Source of the DNA: Colius striatus | Taxonomy: Eukaryota > Chordata > Aves > Coliiformes > Coliidae | DNA: 64,000 bases | Direction: 5' to 3' | Assembly (NCBI RefSeq): GCF_028858725.1 | Contig: NC_084774.1 | Coordinates: 8,716,001 to 8,780,000, forward strand | Shown: one piece after another, positions 52,575-64,000 of the stretch | Layout: each line of letters begins with the position of its first letter | Position numbering within the stretch: the stretch's first letter is position 1 | Position numbers and translations under genes: made by a program | The notes under the pieces: model-generated | Told to the model about the DNA's origin: nothing | Databases searched by the model: none | The model's input: the letters and a program-made list of their open reading frames with translations, nothing else

Positions 52575-54112
52575 GAAGTGGATCTGTTTGCATGGCACGG
52601 CCCGGTCCAGGCTTGACACGCCATGCTTGGGGCTGCCAGAGCTCTTCTCATCCCTTCTGGGCTCAGCAGTGGTGTTGCTGAGGCTCAGGGCTGGACCTGC
52701 CGTGCTGGGGCTTGGCAGCAGCTCTCCCAGGACCCATCTCAAACACAGGATCGGGCCAGGAGGCTGAGCACCTCTGCCTCCTGCAAGCTGTTTGGTGCCC
52801 AGTACCCCAGGAGGACCTCAGGCGTGCCAGTCTCCACCAGCACAGGTCACCACCGGCACTTTCCCTGGCTCAGCAGCTCCCTGATTTGTGTTTCTTGTCC
52901 CTGCACCAAGCTCCCGCTGAACCCACATCTGAGGGGCAGCTCTGGGAACAGCCCTCAGTGCCACTCTGCTGCAGCTCCTGTCCAGGCCCTGCCCTCATCT
53001 GCCTTTCCCTGCCCTCCCCAAGGGGCTGGTGTTTGGGAACGGGGCTCATGATGCTGTTTAAGTCAGAGCAGCTGGTATCAGCCTGCCTTTCCTCTCCTCC
53101 ATACAGGTCTCCTGCACCAGCCCCAGCCAGTCCACGCACATCTGTGCTTCGCAGCCATCCCCTGCTCCGTGCACAGCCGCTCTGTTCCCACCTCCTGCTC
53201 TGTTCCCACCTCCGAGGGGAACAGGCTGGTGGCTGAGGACAGATCGTGGCTCTCAGAGATCCCCTTTCTGGGCATGGGCTGAGAGCCAAACGCTTTTCAG
53301 GCAGAGGAAGCCGCTGCTTCTGCTGCCGCTGCCCGTGGGGCCGGGGACGCTGCTGCAGTTGCCGGTTTCCAACTTTATCTGCCTTTTACCGTGAAATCAA
53401 AAAAGAGAAGTGAAACAAGATAGGGGGATGGGTCATCCAGGAGCGGTGGGATGGGTTTGGGTCATTTCTCTCTCAGGCACAGCTCCGGGGGGCACTCAGC
53501 ACCCAATGGGCATGGAGATAGGAGGAGTTTGCCAGGGTCCAGCACGGTGCCCCTCACACCATCCCCGGCGTGGCCGCTGCGCGCACCAGCCCCAGCAGCA
53601 GCGAGGGGCCGTGGCAGCGGGGTGAAGCCTCGGGCAGTGCCGGGGCCGAGCCGGGCTGTGGCTCATTTCGCGGCCGCGGCTGTGCCTGGGCAGGACACGG
53701 GGCTGCGGGGTTGCCCAACCTCCGCGCGGGGAGGAAACTCACGTCAGGATGGAGAGCAGCACTATGTAAATATGTGGGCGAGACTGAAACCAGGAGAGAC
53801 CTCACCGAGAAGGGGAAACGAAATTCGAGGGGATTTAAGGCTTTTGAAGCACTGGGCTGGCTTGTGACAGGGGGGAAATCCAGGTTGACACAAGCATGTG
53901 CAGAGCAGTGAGCACACCGGGCACCACGGAGGGCTCTGCACCTCGCCAAGGGCCCAGGTCTGCAGCTTACTGCCCAGGAGAGGGATTTGGGAGTTATTAT
54001 AGGAAAATCCTTTAAGCCACCAGCCCGGGGTGTGCTGGCAGTGAAAGCACAAACAAGCGTCCGAGACACAAGGTAGGAGCGTGGGGGAAGCTCGGGGGGC
54101 TGCAGCTGCCGT

Positions 54113-54305
54113 GGGGGCAATGCCCTGCCCGGGGGGCAATGCCTTGCTCGGGGGGCAATGCCCTGCTCGGGGAGGCGAACGCACCTGAGGCACAAACCTG
54201 GCTCGGAGGGCAATGCCTGTCTGAGAGGACAATCTCTCTGTCCGACGGCAGTGCCTTGCTCGGGGGGCAATGCCTTGCTTGAGGGGCGATTCCCAGCTTG
54301 GAGGG
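54113..54305. repeat. 19-bp minisatellite, partly diverged
   Basis: The unit is approximately GGGGGCAATGCCTTGCTCG. Three clean copies lie at the left and two at the right, with diverged copies between. Confidence 0.8.
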
Positions 54306-54715
54306 GCAGCTCAGGGTTATGCTGGGGTGGGGATTTGCTGCTCGTGGTGTCCTGGTCCCGCCGGGTCAGCCGCGGGGTGCTGGTGCCCGTGGCAGGAGCT
54401 GCAGTGGCTGGGGCGGGTGTGGGGCTGTGCTGGGGCTGGGCTTTTCCTTTGTGTGCCAGGACCTCGTGGGATGGCAACGCCGAGCAAAAGAGCCGGGGAA
54501 AGGCTGTGCTGGGGCGGGGGGTGAGTGTGTGGGGGGGTCTGTGTGGACCCTCACCCGGGGCGGAGGCAGAAAGCAGGAGCTGGGGAAGGGCCGGGGGATA
54601 CTCAGGGGCTGCCCCCGCATCTGCTCCCCTCCCGGCCCGGGGGCTGGGAAACAGCTCCTGGGGGTGCAGAGGTGAGGGGTCTGTCAGGACCTTCCGGGCA
54701 GCGGTGTGTGCCGCG

Positions 54716-54772
54716 CCGTGCCGTGCCGTGCCGTGCCGTGCCGTGCCGTGCCGTGCCGTGCCGTGCCGTGCC
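54716..54772. repeat. CCGTG pentanucleotide array, about 11 copies
   Basis: An essentially perfect (CCGTG)n array. On the - strand it reads CACGG. It explains the repeated Ala/Arg/His-type peptides in overlapping open frames. Confidence 0.95.
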
Positions 54773-55499
54773 AGGGAGCCGACGTGGGAGGCACGGACTG
54801 TGCCAAAGGCCAACGGGGAGCAGGAGCCTCCGATGGAAACCGTGGAATAACAGAGAGCAATTAGTGCGGGGCCGTGACTGCCGGCGGGGGCGGTCCCCGA
54901 CAGCCGGGGGAGGGGGGGCGAGGCTTTAATGACCGCCGGGAGAGCTCCTGCTCTCAGCTCCGGCACAGGCTGGCTGAAATGTGGAATGTGGGCATTCCCC
55001 GGTGTCCCGGGGGACAGGAGAGGGCTGGCAGTGCTCGAAGAGGAGCGGGACAAAGCTGAGCCTGTGCTGAAGCCAGGGCTGAGCAAGAACAAAAGGAGAG
55101 AGACGGGGATAAGCGCCTCCTGCGCTGCCCTGAGATGCTCCATCTCTGCGGAGAGAAGCAGACACCCCCCTGCTCTGCTGGCACTGCCTCTCACAGGGCT
55201 GGCTGCCCATGGGCCATCGTGTCTCCCAGCACCAGCATCGCTCCAGCACGTCCCCTCCAGCAGCTGATGGGCAGCAGTTGCAGCCAGGGCCCTGGTTGGT
55301 GGCTGCCTCTAGCCAAGACGCCCTCGTGCTCCAGCTCTGGCCCCATCCCTGTGCTCATCCCTCTCCTTGTGAGACTCTGGTGGCCATGAGCCCATTCCAA
55401 GGGACAGGCTGGTCCCTTTGTACACCAGCATTAGCCAAACAGCCAGGGTCCAAGAGCATCAGATGCCACAGGGATCCCATAGGGCCCCCACAATGCCAC

Positions 55500-55745
55500 A
55501 GGCAACTGGTGATGCCATGAGGACCAGGTGATGCCACGGGAATCAGGTGATGCCATGAGGATCCCGTGATGCCATGAGGATCCTGTTATGCCACGGGGAC
55601 CAGGTGATGCCACAGGAATCAGGTGATGCCATGAGGATCCTGTGATGCCATGAGGATCCTGTTATGCCACGGGGACCAGGTGATGCCGCAGGAATCAGGT
55701 GATGCCATGAGGATCCTGTGATGCCATGGGGACCAGATGATGCCG
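55500..55745. repeat. About 20-bp minisatellite (GATGCCATGAGGATCCTGT)
   Basis: About twelve tandem units of 'gatgccatgaggatcctgt' and its variants (CCACGGGGACCAGGT, CCACAGGAATCAGGT). Variant types occur in a repeating higher-order pattern of two to four units. Confidence 0.88.
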
Positions 55746-57614
55746 CGGGAATGCTGTGCCAGGACACTAACAGGGAGCAGCATGAGGATCTGAGGTGCTT
55801 TGAGGAGTTTGGAAAGGGCAAAAGGGTTTCAGACACTTTAATTGTCCCCCAAAAACATCACATGGGTATCACCTGTGCCCACTGGCTGCCCCAGGTTGTG
55901 CTCCTGCTGGGAGAGGGAACTGGAGGGAGATACCCTGGGGTGCTGCACAGCTGATCCCTGCTCCCACCAGTTCCAAAGCCACCAGCTCACCCCTTGGCAG
56001 CTCCCTGTGTCTCAGGCCTTGGAAAGCACAGGAAAGACCGAGGAAAACGGTGATGTGCTCTACACTGTGCCCAATTCATTTCACATCTGACTTATTGAAT
56101 CTTATTTCCCAGTTTCATGGTTAGTGTGGATTTTCATTAAGGGGGATAAACAGGTCTGGGATTTGGGGTTGTCATAGGAACTGCTTTGGTGCTGCATCCT
56201 CCCTGCCAGCCAGGTCCTTCCCCCCAGGTTCCTGATGCCAGCACAGCAGAGACATTTCCAGGCCCTAAGCACAGAGCCCCAGTGAAAACCACATCACAGG
56301 GCAACTGTCCCACGGCACTGGGGTGTCCTGCAGGACCCCAGAGGTGTGTGGGGTTCCTAGGTTCCAGGCTGTGCCCATACTGCAGCCTGGTCCTGCAACC
56401 ACAGGGCACAGAACCAGGACCCCTGGCTGCAGTCCAGGGCTTTAAGCTGAGGTGAAGGTGCTTGGAGGATGCTGCTTGTCCTCCTGGATCCCCTGGTGTT
56501 TAATAGGAGGTTGTGCTGTTGCAGCTTTGCTACTGGGAACCTCCCTGTCCCACCTGGAATCATTTTAATCAGATTCTGGGAGCTTGAGGGTGCCTGAGGG
56601 AGATCAGGGCTTGTACTCTGGCCATCCCCCATCTCTTCTGTGGCAGGCAGGAGGGGCAGGCAGTGAAAATGAAAGTGCCAGACACGTTTCAAAGGAAATC
56701 CTTTGAGCCCAGCACTCCTTTGGCCCGTGCAGCCCTTCACTGCAGGATGTCGTGGAGGCCAAGGCTCTGGCAATGATTGAAGAGGGATTTCCAGGGCCAT
56801 GGGATGAACAGGAACGTCCAGTGCTGAAGGAAAACTCACTCTGTGCCTTCAGGGTTTGACGGGACATCGCTCAGGGACAATCGCATGGGGAGGACGGATC
56901 CAGCTGCGGTGCTTGGTCCTGCCAGCGCCTGAGGAGGGGTCCCAGGGTGGACAGGAGGGAAAGTCTGGGGCTCTTCACCTTGGATCAACTGTTGGTGGCA
57001 CATTGGAGTGGTCCTGGTCCCCCCCAGCACCCACCTGTGCACAATGCCCTGAGTGAGCTGCTCTGGTGGGTTTTGTCTGGGGATGCTGGGGACGGGAAAA
57101 CCCTTTGGGGAGAGCAGGGTCCCTGCCTCTGCCAGCACGGGCAGGATGCTGCGGGGTCCTCGGGGCTCCCCACTGCTGCTGGGGCTCCCCACCGCTGCTG
57201 GGGCTCCCCACCCCTCCTGGCACCGAGCTGCCGTAGCGCTTGGCCGTGCTTGGCGGCATCCCCGGCGCTGGCAGCATCCCGAGCCCGGCACAAGTGTCCC
57301 TCTGAGGACAAGCACAGGGAAAGGAGAGAAACGTTTCTCGAGGCAGAAGGGGGGAGCCGTGCAGCCGCCTGGAGCTCTCCGCGGGCTCCTGTCGGCGCCG
57401 GCCGTGCCCAGCGCTGCTGCCAGCACGGACGGGCTGTGCCGGCGCGGCGCTGCCAGTCCGGTTGGCACCTCGGCCCCGCACCGTGCCTCTCAGCAGGATG
57501 TGGCCCCCGCAGAGCGTTGTCCGGGGGCTCGGTGGCCGCAGCCGGGCTCGCTGAGCGCCGCGCTCCCGACAGAACCGCTCCTGCCGCACGCTCCAGGGCT
57601 TCACGTTACAGTGG

Positions 57615-57890
57615 TTATCGGTTACCACGGCAACGAGTAAAAATAACGTATCCCCGAGCCCAGCAAATTCTCCGTAAGCAGCTCCGGTCTCCTGGAGCCG
57701 AGGGGGGCTCCGGGCGGGCGGCCCCGGCCCCTCCCCGCTGCCCGGCTCAGCGCCTGGGCTGGGACTCACGCGAGGACTAATTAGCGGCGTTAACTGCTTA
57801 CGCCTCGGGATGATGAGTTCGTTTGGCTAATCCTCGGGGCGAGGCAGGGCTGGCAGCGGCTAATTGGGTGGATTTCATTAGCGCCGGCGG
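57615..57890. promoter_or_regulatory. Candidate enhancer or CNE: RFX X-box plus homeodomain-site cluster
   Basis: At 57621-57634 GTTACCACGGCAAC is one base off the palindromic X-box GTTNCCATGGNAAC. About 150 bases to the right are TAATTAG (57778-57784), GTTAAC (57789-57794), TAATCC (57828-57833, the OTX/PITX-type site), TAATTG (57861-57866) and ATTAG (57877-57881), all in a CpG-rich setting where AT-rich words should be rare. The motifs are seen; regulatory use and conservation are inferred. Confidence 0.4.
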
Positions 57891-58066
57891 TCAGGAGCCG
57901 CCGTGGAAGGGCTGCAGCATCCCTCGCGCCCGGTGCCGGTGCTTTGCCCTGGGGCTGCGGGTTCCCCCTCACAGCCCAGACCCAGCTTGGGGCTGGCAGC
58001 TGCTGGGGGCTGTGGATGGCTCAGACCCTGCCGGGCCAGAGGCCTCATTCATCCCTACACCCCGTC

Positions 58067-58084
58067 CACACACACACACACACG
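58067..58084. repeat. CA dinucleotide microsatellite
   Basis: About eight CA units in non-coding DNA. Confidence 0.85.
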
Positions 58085-60699
58085 GAGCAGGTTTCCCACA
58101 CCCCTCCAGCTGCCATCAGGTTGTGCCCATGCACACCTCGGCTCAGACATCCCTGGTCACTGCTGCTGCCAGATAATCCCACGTAATATTTTCCAGGCCT
58201 GTTAGACATCACACAGACCCTTTAAATCCCCGTTGCCCTTCCATGGCTCCTGCAGGCTGAGCTCTGGGGCAGGATGGCTCTGATTTGCAGCTCCTTATCG
58301 GGGCCAGGCCAGACCCTTGGGAGCGCTGCAGGCACCAGGAACACCGGGGATCTTGCAGAGCTGGAATTAATCCTCGTGCTCTTTGTTGTCCTTCAGCTTC
58401 AAAGGAGAAAAAAAAACCCCAAACAAACGACAAAACAATACAGAAGGATTTGCCCTGAGCTCCCAGCAGCAGGACCAGCATGGCCCTGGCCCCGTGAAGC
58501 TGGGAGTGCTGGGTCAGGCAGTGTGGATGTGCCTGGTCTCAGAAGAGCCCTGAGCTGTGGCACACAGCCCCTGACAGTCACCACAGGGCATCCCTGTGTC
58601 AGGGCTGGGGATGGTGCTGCTGAAGAGGTGTTGGAGGGTGCATCTCCCCCACATCTCAGCCACTGTGCAATTGCCATTTCTGCTGTGATGCACCAGATCT
58701 GGCACTTTGACAAAAAACCTCAAGTAACCCTGCTGCCAGCCATTATATCTCAGCATCCTCATTAATAACCCCTGGTAAAGGCTGCTGTGGGGCTGCCCTG
58801 GGTCTCCCTGGAGCTGTGAGTGCCTGAGCAGCCAAAGTCCAGCCACACAAACCCGCTGCCAAGTCTGAGCTTCAAAGTCCCACGACGACCGTGGTGCCTT
58901 CAGCCAGAGCTCTGACGAGCAGGAAGCGATGGGCTGAGATGGCTCAACATGCTCAGTCCCACCACGTTAGCAGTTTTATTTCCATCTGCAGCTGCCACAG
59001 GCCTGTCTCAGGCAGCTCAGCCTGCAGTGGCTCCAGCAGCCCAGCCTGGGAGCGTGAGGCGCATTATCTGCCACGGCAGCCCTGGGTGTGCTTTCATGAT
59101 CACAATTTGCAATCAACAAAGAACTTTGAGAGGATGCAGAGGAGAGAAAAAAAAGGCAGAAAAAAACCTCTGAGATGATAGTATCAGTCCTCCCTCAGCC
59201 AGACTCCTCACCCCAACCACAGTCCCAGCAGTACTGCCAAGGGGAGACCAAGGTCTTCTCTAGCATCGCTGCGTAAGCTCAGAGGCACCCACAGTCCTCA
59301 TGTGCATCCCCACAGCCTGTCCACCCACCACAGCACCCCAGGAGCCCTCAGTCTCCAGGCTGCCCCACACAGTCCTCATCCAGCCCTGGGCACAGGCACA
59401 GCACTGGCAGCCCCCAGGCTAAGAGCAGGGGCAGCTGGGGCACAGTGGGCTGCATCTGACATGGGGAACCACCAGCAGCGCTGGTAGGGATCTGGCCCCA
59501 TGGGGAGAGCCCCAGCTGCAGGGACTGGAGAGGGTGAAGTCATTTTGTCTGGTGTCAGCATGCCAAAGCCCCCCATTAGCCCCCAGTACCTATATTTAGG
59601 TGTGGGATGGGAGGAGCTGCCTGTGCAGTGTGGTGACGTTGGTACCAGCACCAACAGCACATCCCCACAGGCAGAGCTCCCCTCGCAGTGGGGATGGAGG
59701 CCCCCTGACTGGCTGGAGCTCCCTATCTGCCCCTGCTCTCTCCTCCCTGCCATCTTTTCCTCCACAGCATCACTGCTTCTGGGGCTGAGCATCCCTTCCA
59801 TGTCACCAAGGCTGCCTGTGGCTCTGGGGTGAGCCCCAAGGCTGTGCCCGTGGTGGAGATCCCCACAGTGCCCACCATTTGCAGTTGCTGGCACAAGAGG
59901 TGAAGGACTCAGGCCAGCCTGTGTCCCCCCCGATGAGCTGCTCTAGGTGGGAGCTGCCTCATGCCCTGATCCATCCCTGTGCTGTACATGTGCTGCCGAG
60001 GCTGGAGGCTGCAGTGTGGGACAGCTCAGGCTTTGCTCACCCACAGCCACTGAGCAAATCCTCCCCCAGAGCAAAGGGCAGGATGCTGCCTGGGGACAAA
60101 GGCCATGGCAGCGACACTGGTCCTGCCGGGTCCGTCCCTCTGAGCCACCCCCACAGCCAGGACTGTCAGCAGTTCTACCCTAAACCCCTGTCCCTCTGGG
60201 CCACTTCCAGGCCAGGCACAGGATATAAACAACCTTTCCTGCTCTGACACAGTCAGAGGAATTCCCCCCCATTGGAGGCTGCATTAAGGAAGCCCAGAGG
60301 AGTTCCCTGGGTCATGGTGCTGCCGCTGGGCAGGCGCAGCCTGGGAGCGTCTGAGCTGTGCTGGGAGCCTGTCCCTGCTGCAGCCCTTGTGCTTCTCTGT
60401 TTGCTCAGAGGATGGGGTGGATGGTCTGATGCAGGTCAGGCTCTGCCATGGTGCCTGAACACCATGAGGGCACTTGGAGCATCGCTCTACCCCAGCAAAG
60501 GGCAGTGTGGGGCTGGCAGTGTGGGGCTGCCAGTGCCTGCATCCCTCCTCATCCTCCTGAAAGTCATTGCATGGACTTGGAGGGGATGAGCTCATCCCTG
60601 CAGAGCACTCAAGGGCCACTAAAATTAAGTGGGCTGCAAACAGGAACCTGTGTCCCCAAGGAGGTCTGTCTGCTGTGGGCAGAGGTGGCCCCCTCAGTA

Positions 60700-60910
60700 G
60701 ATCCCTGTGCCAGGGAGCAAGTGGCTGATGCTCCAGGAGAGGAGGCTGCCCAGGGAGGTGGGGAGAGTCCCCATCCCTGGAGATACTGAAAAGATGCACA
60801 GCTGGGGTGCTGAGGGCCATGGGTTAGTGGTGGGATTGGCAGGGTGAAGGCAACAGCTGGACTCCAGGATCTTAAAGGTCTTTCTAACCAAACTGATCCT
60901 GTGATCCCCT
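60700..60910 (+). mobile_element. CR1 LINE 3' fragment
   Basis: A sense CR1 tail: 'ggctgcccagggaggtgggg' followed by agagtccccatccctggag, then 'ggccatgggttagtggtggg' and the end 'aggtctttctaaccaaactg' followed by atcctgtgatc. About 210 bp. Confidence 0.85.
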
Positions 60911-63900
60911 CCCTGCTCACCTCCAGCACCATATGAACCCCTGGCACCTGAGAGCTCAGACAAGAACCTGAGATGTCCTCTCCCTCCCTCTGCCAATCTC
61001 AGCCTTAATAAAACAGCTGCAGCTCATTCTGCCCCCCAGGGCCTCTCCTACATAAGAGGGTGGCTCTGAGCCCCCCATTCCAGCTGCAAGGTCTCTGTGC
61101 TGGTGGGTGCTGCAGCAGGAGCATGTGGTGAGCAGGCAGGTAGGATACATACCCTTCTTTCTTAAATTGGTGCTTGCAGGGTTGGGTGCTCATGCTGTGG
61201 GTGCCCTCCTGGGGCTGTGGGATGGCTCAGCCACCCCTGTGAGCTGCTCTGGGCAAACAGGCTGCAGGTCACTTCTTTCCATCCTCCTGTTAACATATTG
61301 CTTGTTATTAGTTAACATCAGACCAACTAATTTAAGCTCCTTCTGTACTGGATGTCTTGGATTAAATTGGCATGGTACCTAATGAAGCTGAAGCTCCATT
61401 TGTTGTGCTGGAAGCCCTAAATATCAGCAGTGTAATTGGTGCTGCCCACTTTAGAACACAGACATGTGTGTGGTTTTTCTCCCAGCTAAAAGCCCTGTGA
61501 GGGTGCTGACTCGGAAGCCTGAGTGGGGGTGGGAAGAGGCAGGAGGGTTGTAGGATGTGTTCACCTGGCTCATAGACTGGAGGGGTCTTTGGCTTTGGAG
61601 CTGGAGGACAGATGGAAGGAGTGTGCCCAGCCCTGTGTGTGAGCTGCTCTCCAGCTGCAGGGAGGTTGTGCTGGGTTGTGTGGGCTGGGGCTGGGCTCGA
61701 TGCTCTGATGTGGTTGCACACCTTGGTTTGTTGTGGTGAGCTGTGAAAGCAGCAGCTCTCGAGGTGCTGGGCCTGGGTTAGGCTGTGTTTGGGGCTGAGC
61801 CTGGGCCAGGATACAGCCAGGCAGCTCTGAGCTTCCCTAGGGCAGGGAGTTCCTGCAGCCCTGGGTGTCTCAGTTGGGGGGTGAGATGTGTTTTTGGGGT
61901 TATTGTGGAGGGCTCCCATGGGTGGCAGCTGCTCCCTGGGGTTTGGGTGCCACTCTGCACCCATGGCCCCAAACCAGCACTGCTGGGTGCTGCTTTTAGG
62001 GTGTTTTCCAGACTGATATCGAAGGTACTGGTGTTTTTCCTCTATTTATCTCCCAGCTTTCCCTGCTGATTTGGGTTTTGAGGCTGAACTGAGGCCATAA
62101 GCTGTGTCCTGGTGTGACCTGGCTGATCAGGTAGGGTGTAGGTAGCTCTCCCACTGCACTGTGTCATCCTGCTCCAGGGCTGGGGAAGAGAGATCCCAGG
62201 GAGGAGAGAGGAAGCCCTGGGCAGGGGAAGAACCACAGTCACCCCCATCATTAGCAAGCCCTGGATCATTAATGGGCCCAGGTTTGACACCACAGGGCAG
62301 GAACTGAAACTAGCTGTGACTCCTTCAGCAGAGCAACTCCTGGCTGTGCTGGGGCTGGCAGGGGATGGGACAGGCAGCTGATCAGTGGATGAAAGAGCAG
62401 TCTGGGTAGAACCAGTGCTGCAGGATTTTCAGCTGGTATTTCCCTGGTGAGGCTGTAATTGTCCTTCTTGGGTGCTGCTGGGCTCTTTGTGGGCACTTCC
62501 CAGGGATGGGATGGGATGCTGCTGCCCTGGCTGGGGGTCCCTGTGTGGGGAAGGATTCCCACCTCTCCCTGGGAGGAAGCTCCTCTGGTGCCTGGTCCTG
62601 CTGCCCATGCAGAGCTGCCAGCTGGAAATGGGGAAGTGCAGAAGCATGTTTGGGCCCCTGGTCCCTGCAGTGACTGCTCTGGCTGGCTCCTTCCCCCAGC
62701 CAGCTTCCCTCCAGCACCCAAACCCGTGGGGGTGGCTGAGCCCAGCCAGAGCACGTGCCTTCCCCGAAAGGGTGCTGGCAGCCTGAGGCGAGTTCCTCCC
62801 TGCCTCAAAGCTGTGAGAAATCCATCTATTCTTGAAAAGCTCTTCTGGTCCCCCACACCAGCTGTTGTGTGGCTCCTGGGGAAGGGGAGAACCAGGCTCC
62901 TGGGAGAGCAGTGGCTTTGAGCTGCAGCACGGGTTTGGGTGCAGCCTGGCTGCCCGCTGGCAGCACGGGGAGCCTGGCACTGCTGCCCCCTCTGCCAAGC
63001 AGCACCACAGCCTCCTGCTCACTGTGGGTGTCTGGTGCAGCTCTAACGGTGGGCTCTCTCTTGGGCATGGGAAGGAGGGGAGAGCTGCTCTCCCCTGGGT
63101 CATCACCAGGCAGTGGGGCAGGGGCTGGATCCTCCCAACCCGCCGTGTTCGAGCGGGTGCCGAGAGGAAAGGGCCGTGGGCAGGAGGGGAGGGGAGGCAG
63201 CTGAGCCTGCCCATATGCTTCCTAATGGGGAGCAATAGCAGCTCTTCCCAGGAAGCTCACGCTGCACCATCTGCTCTGCCTCGGTACCTTCTCTCAAGGA
63301 GCTTTTTTAAGCTCCAACTTTCCTTCCCGAGCGCTCTGCGGCGGCTGCTGCGTGTTCGGGCTGTGTCTGCTCTGCAGTCGCCTCCAAACAGGTTGTCTGA
63401 GCCTTCAGTGCAGAGCAGGAGAACAGCCCAGGCAGGCTGGAGGCTGCCAGGCCTCCAGGAACTCTGCTGCCAGTTAAAAATAACCACCAAAGTGTCTATG
63501 CAGGGCTGTGGTGTGTCCCCAGCACCTTCCCTCTTGCTGGGCACCCGCTTGCCCCAAGGCTGCTGGGCTGGAGCTGGCCAGGATCTGCTGCCTGCTGCAG
63601 CGTAGCTGTGAGGCTTCCACAATCCACTGCTGATCCCACATCCCATCCCTGCCCTAAGAGGCTATTTCCACACCATGCTGCATGTGCAAAAGGCCAAAGG
63701 CTAAACCCCAGGGCTCCTCTGGGTCCCTGCTGCTGGCTCATGCCCTCGCCAGCTGTGTGAAGGGGAAATCAAAGCAGCTGCTGCACGGGGAGCAGCTCTG
63801 GCCACAGAGTGTGTCAGAGCAGGAGCAGCTCTGGCTGCAGGACTCAGGGCAGGCTCCAGCTGCCCCAGGGGTCCCCCAGGGAGGTGCAGATGCCTGAGGA

Positions 63901-64000
63901 GGTCGGTGCAGGCTCCCAGCAGCAAAGGGAGCTAAATTAAGGCTGGATGGAACACATGGGTGTAGCTGGGGCCGGGGAGGGGGGTGGGACTGAGGCTGGG

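Larger units (their letters stand above)
52600..57590. other. Gene-free interval right of the SIRP pair
   Basis: No exon, Ig domain or other coding similarity was recognised. It contains a 19-bp minisatellite (54113-54305), a CCGTG array (54716-54772) and a diverged array of about 20 bp (55500-55745). Long open frames on either strand have no start context, no known motif and low-complexity composition. Confidence 0.5.
57900..64000. other. Gene-free right end of the window
   Basis: No coding exon was recognised. Seen are a short CA repeat (58067-58084), one CR1 fragment (60700-60910) and an isolated AATAAA on the + strand near 61006 without an associated gene. The remainder looks like non-coding DNA of ordinary composition. 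Confidence 0.5.

Noticed and set aside
53554-55194. A 546-residue - strand open frame
   Set aside because: It crosses minisatellites and the CCGTG array, has no recognisable domain and has Ser/Pro/Ala-rich composition typical of GC-driven open frames.

Overview
This is bird genomic DNA: compact, GC-rich and intron-rich. It carries many CR1 LINE 3' fragments with their typical ATTCTATG-like ends, CpG-island promoters, and the gene order SNPH - SDCBP2 - FKBP1A - (MFSD2 relative) - NSFL1C - SIRP. Apart from the MFSD2 gene this is the order known from human 20p13, so the window is probably an avian microchromosome segment orthologous to it. The species cannot be named from sequence alone.

Layout, left to right. 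Positions 1-3671 are upstream or intronic DNA of SNPH. SNPH (syntaphilin, + strand) has four coding exons from 3697 to 8337 and a long 3' UTR with two AATAAA signals. SDCBP2 (syntenin-2, - strand) runs tail-to-tail with it, 12176 down to 10094, with a TATA-box first exon near 12757. FKBP1A (FKBP12, - strand) has coding exons from 22625 down to 16374, a long 3' UTR and a CpG-island promoter. A MFSD2-family lysolipid transporter (- strand, 30667 to 25688, twelve exons, first exon not found) lies between FKBP1A and NSFL1C, where mammals have no such gene. About 10 kb of mostly gene-free DNA follows, with CR1 copies, an orphan G-rich CpG island near 37.4 kb and tandem repeats. NSFL1C (p47, - strand, nine exons) spans 46327 to 40707.

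The accessory part of the window is a divergent SIRP gene pair. A leftward gene (49674 to 47443) has signal peptide, V, C1, C1 and a lysine-containing transmembrane segment with almost no tail, which is the layout of an activating SIRP-beta. A rightward gene (50255 to 52496) has signal peptide, one V domain, a transmembrane segment and a tail with two ITIM-like motifs, which is an inhibitory SIRP-alpha-like layout. Their start codons are about 580 bp apart and their V domains are close paralogues. This looks like a paired activating/inhibitory receptor unit that may share a promoter.

From 52.6 to 64 kb I recognise no gene, only CR1, minisatellites, a CCGTG array and one candidate regulatory element near 57.6-57.9 kb (RFX X-box plus a homeodomain-site cluster).

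Exon boundaries were read by eye from splice consensus, reading phase and remembered family sequences. Every multi-exon model given here keeps its reading phase, except where marked uncertain. No database search was run.
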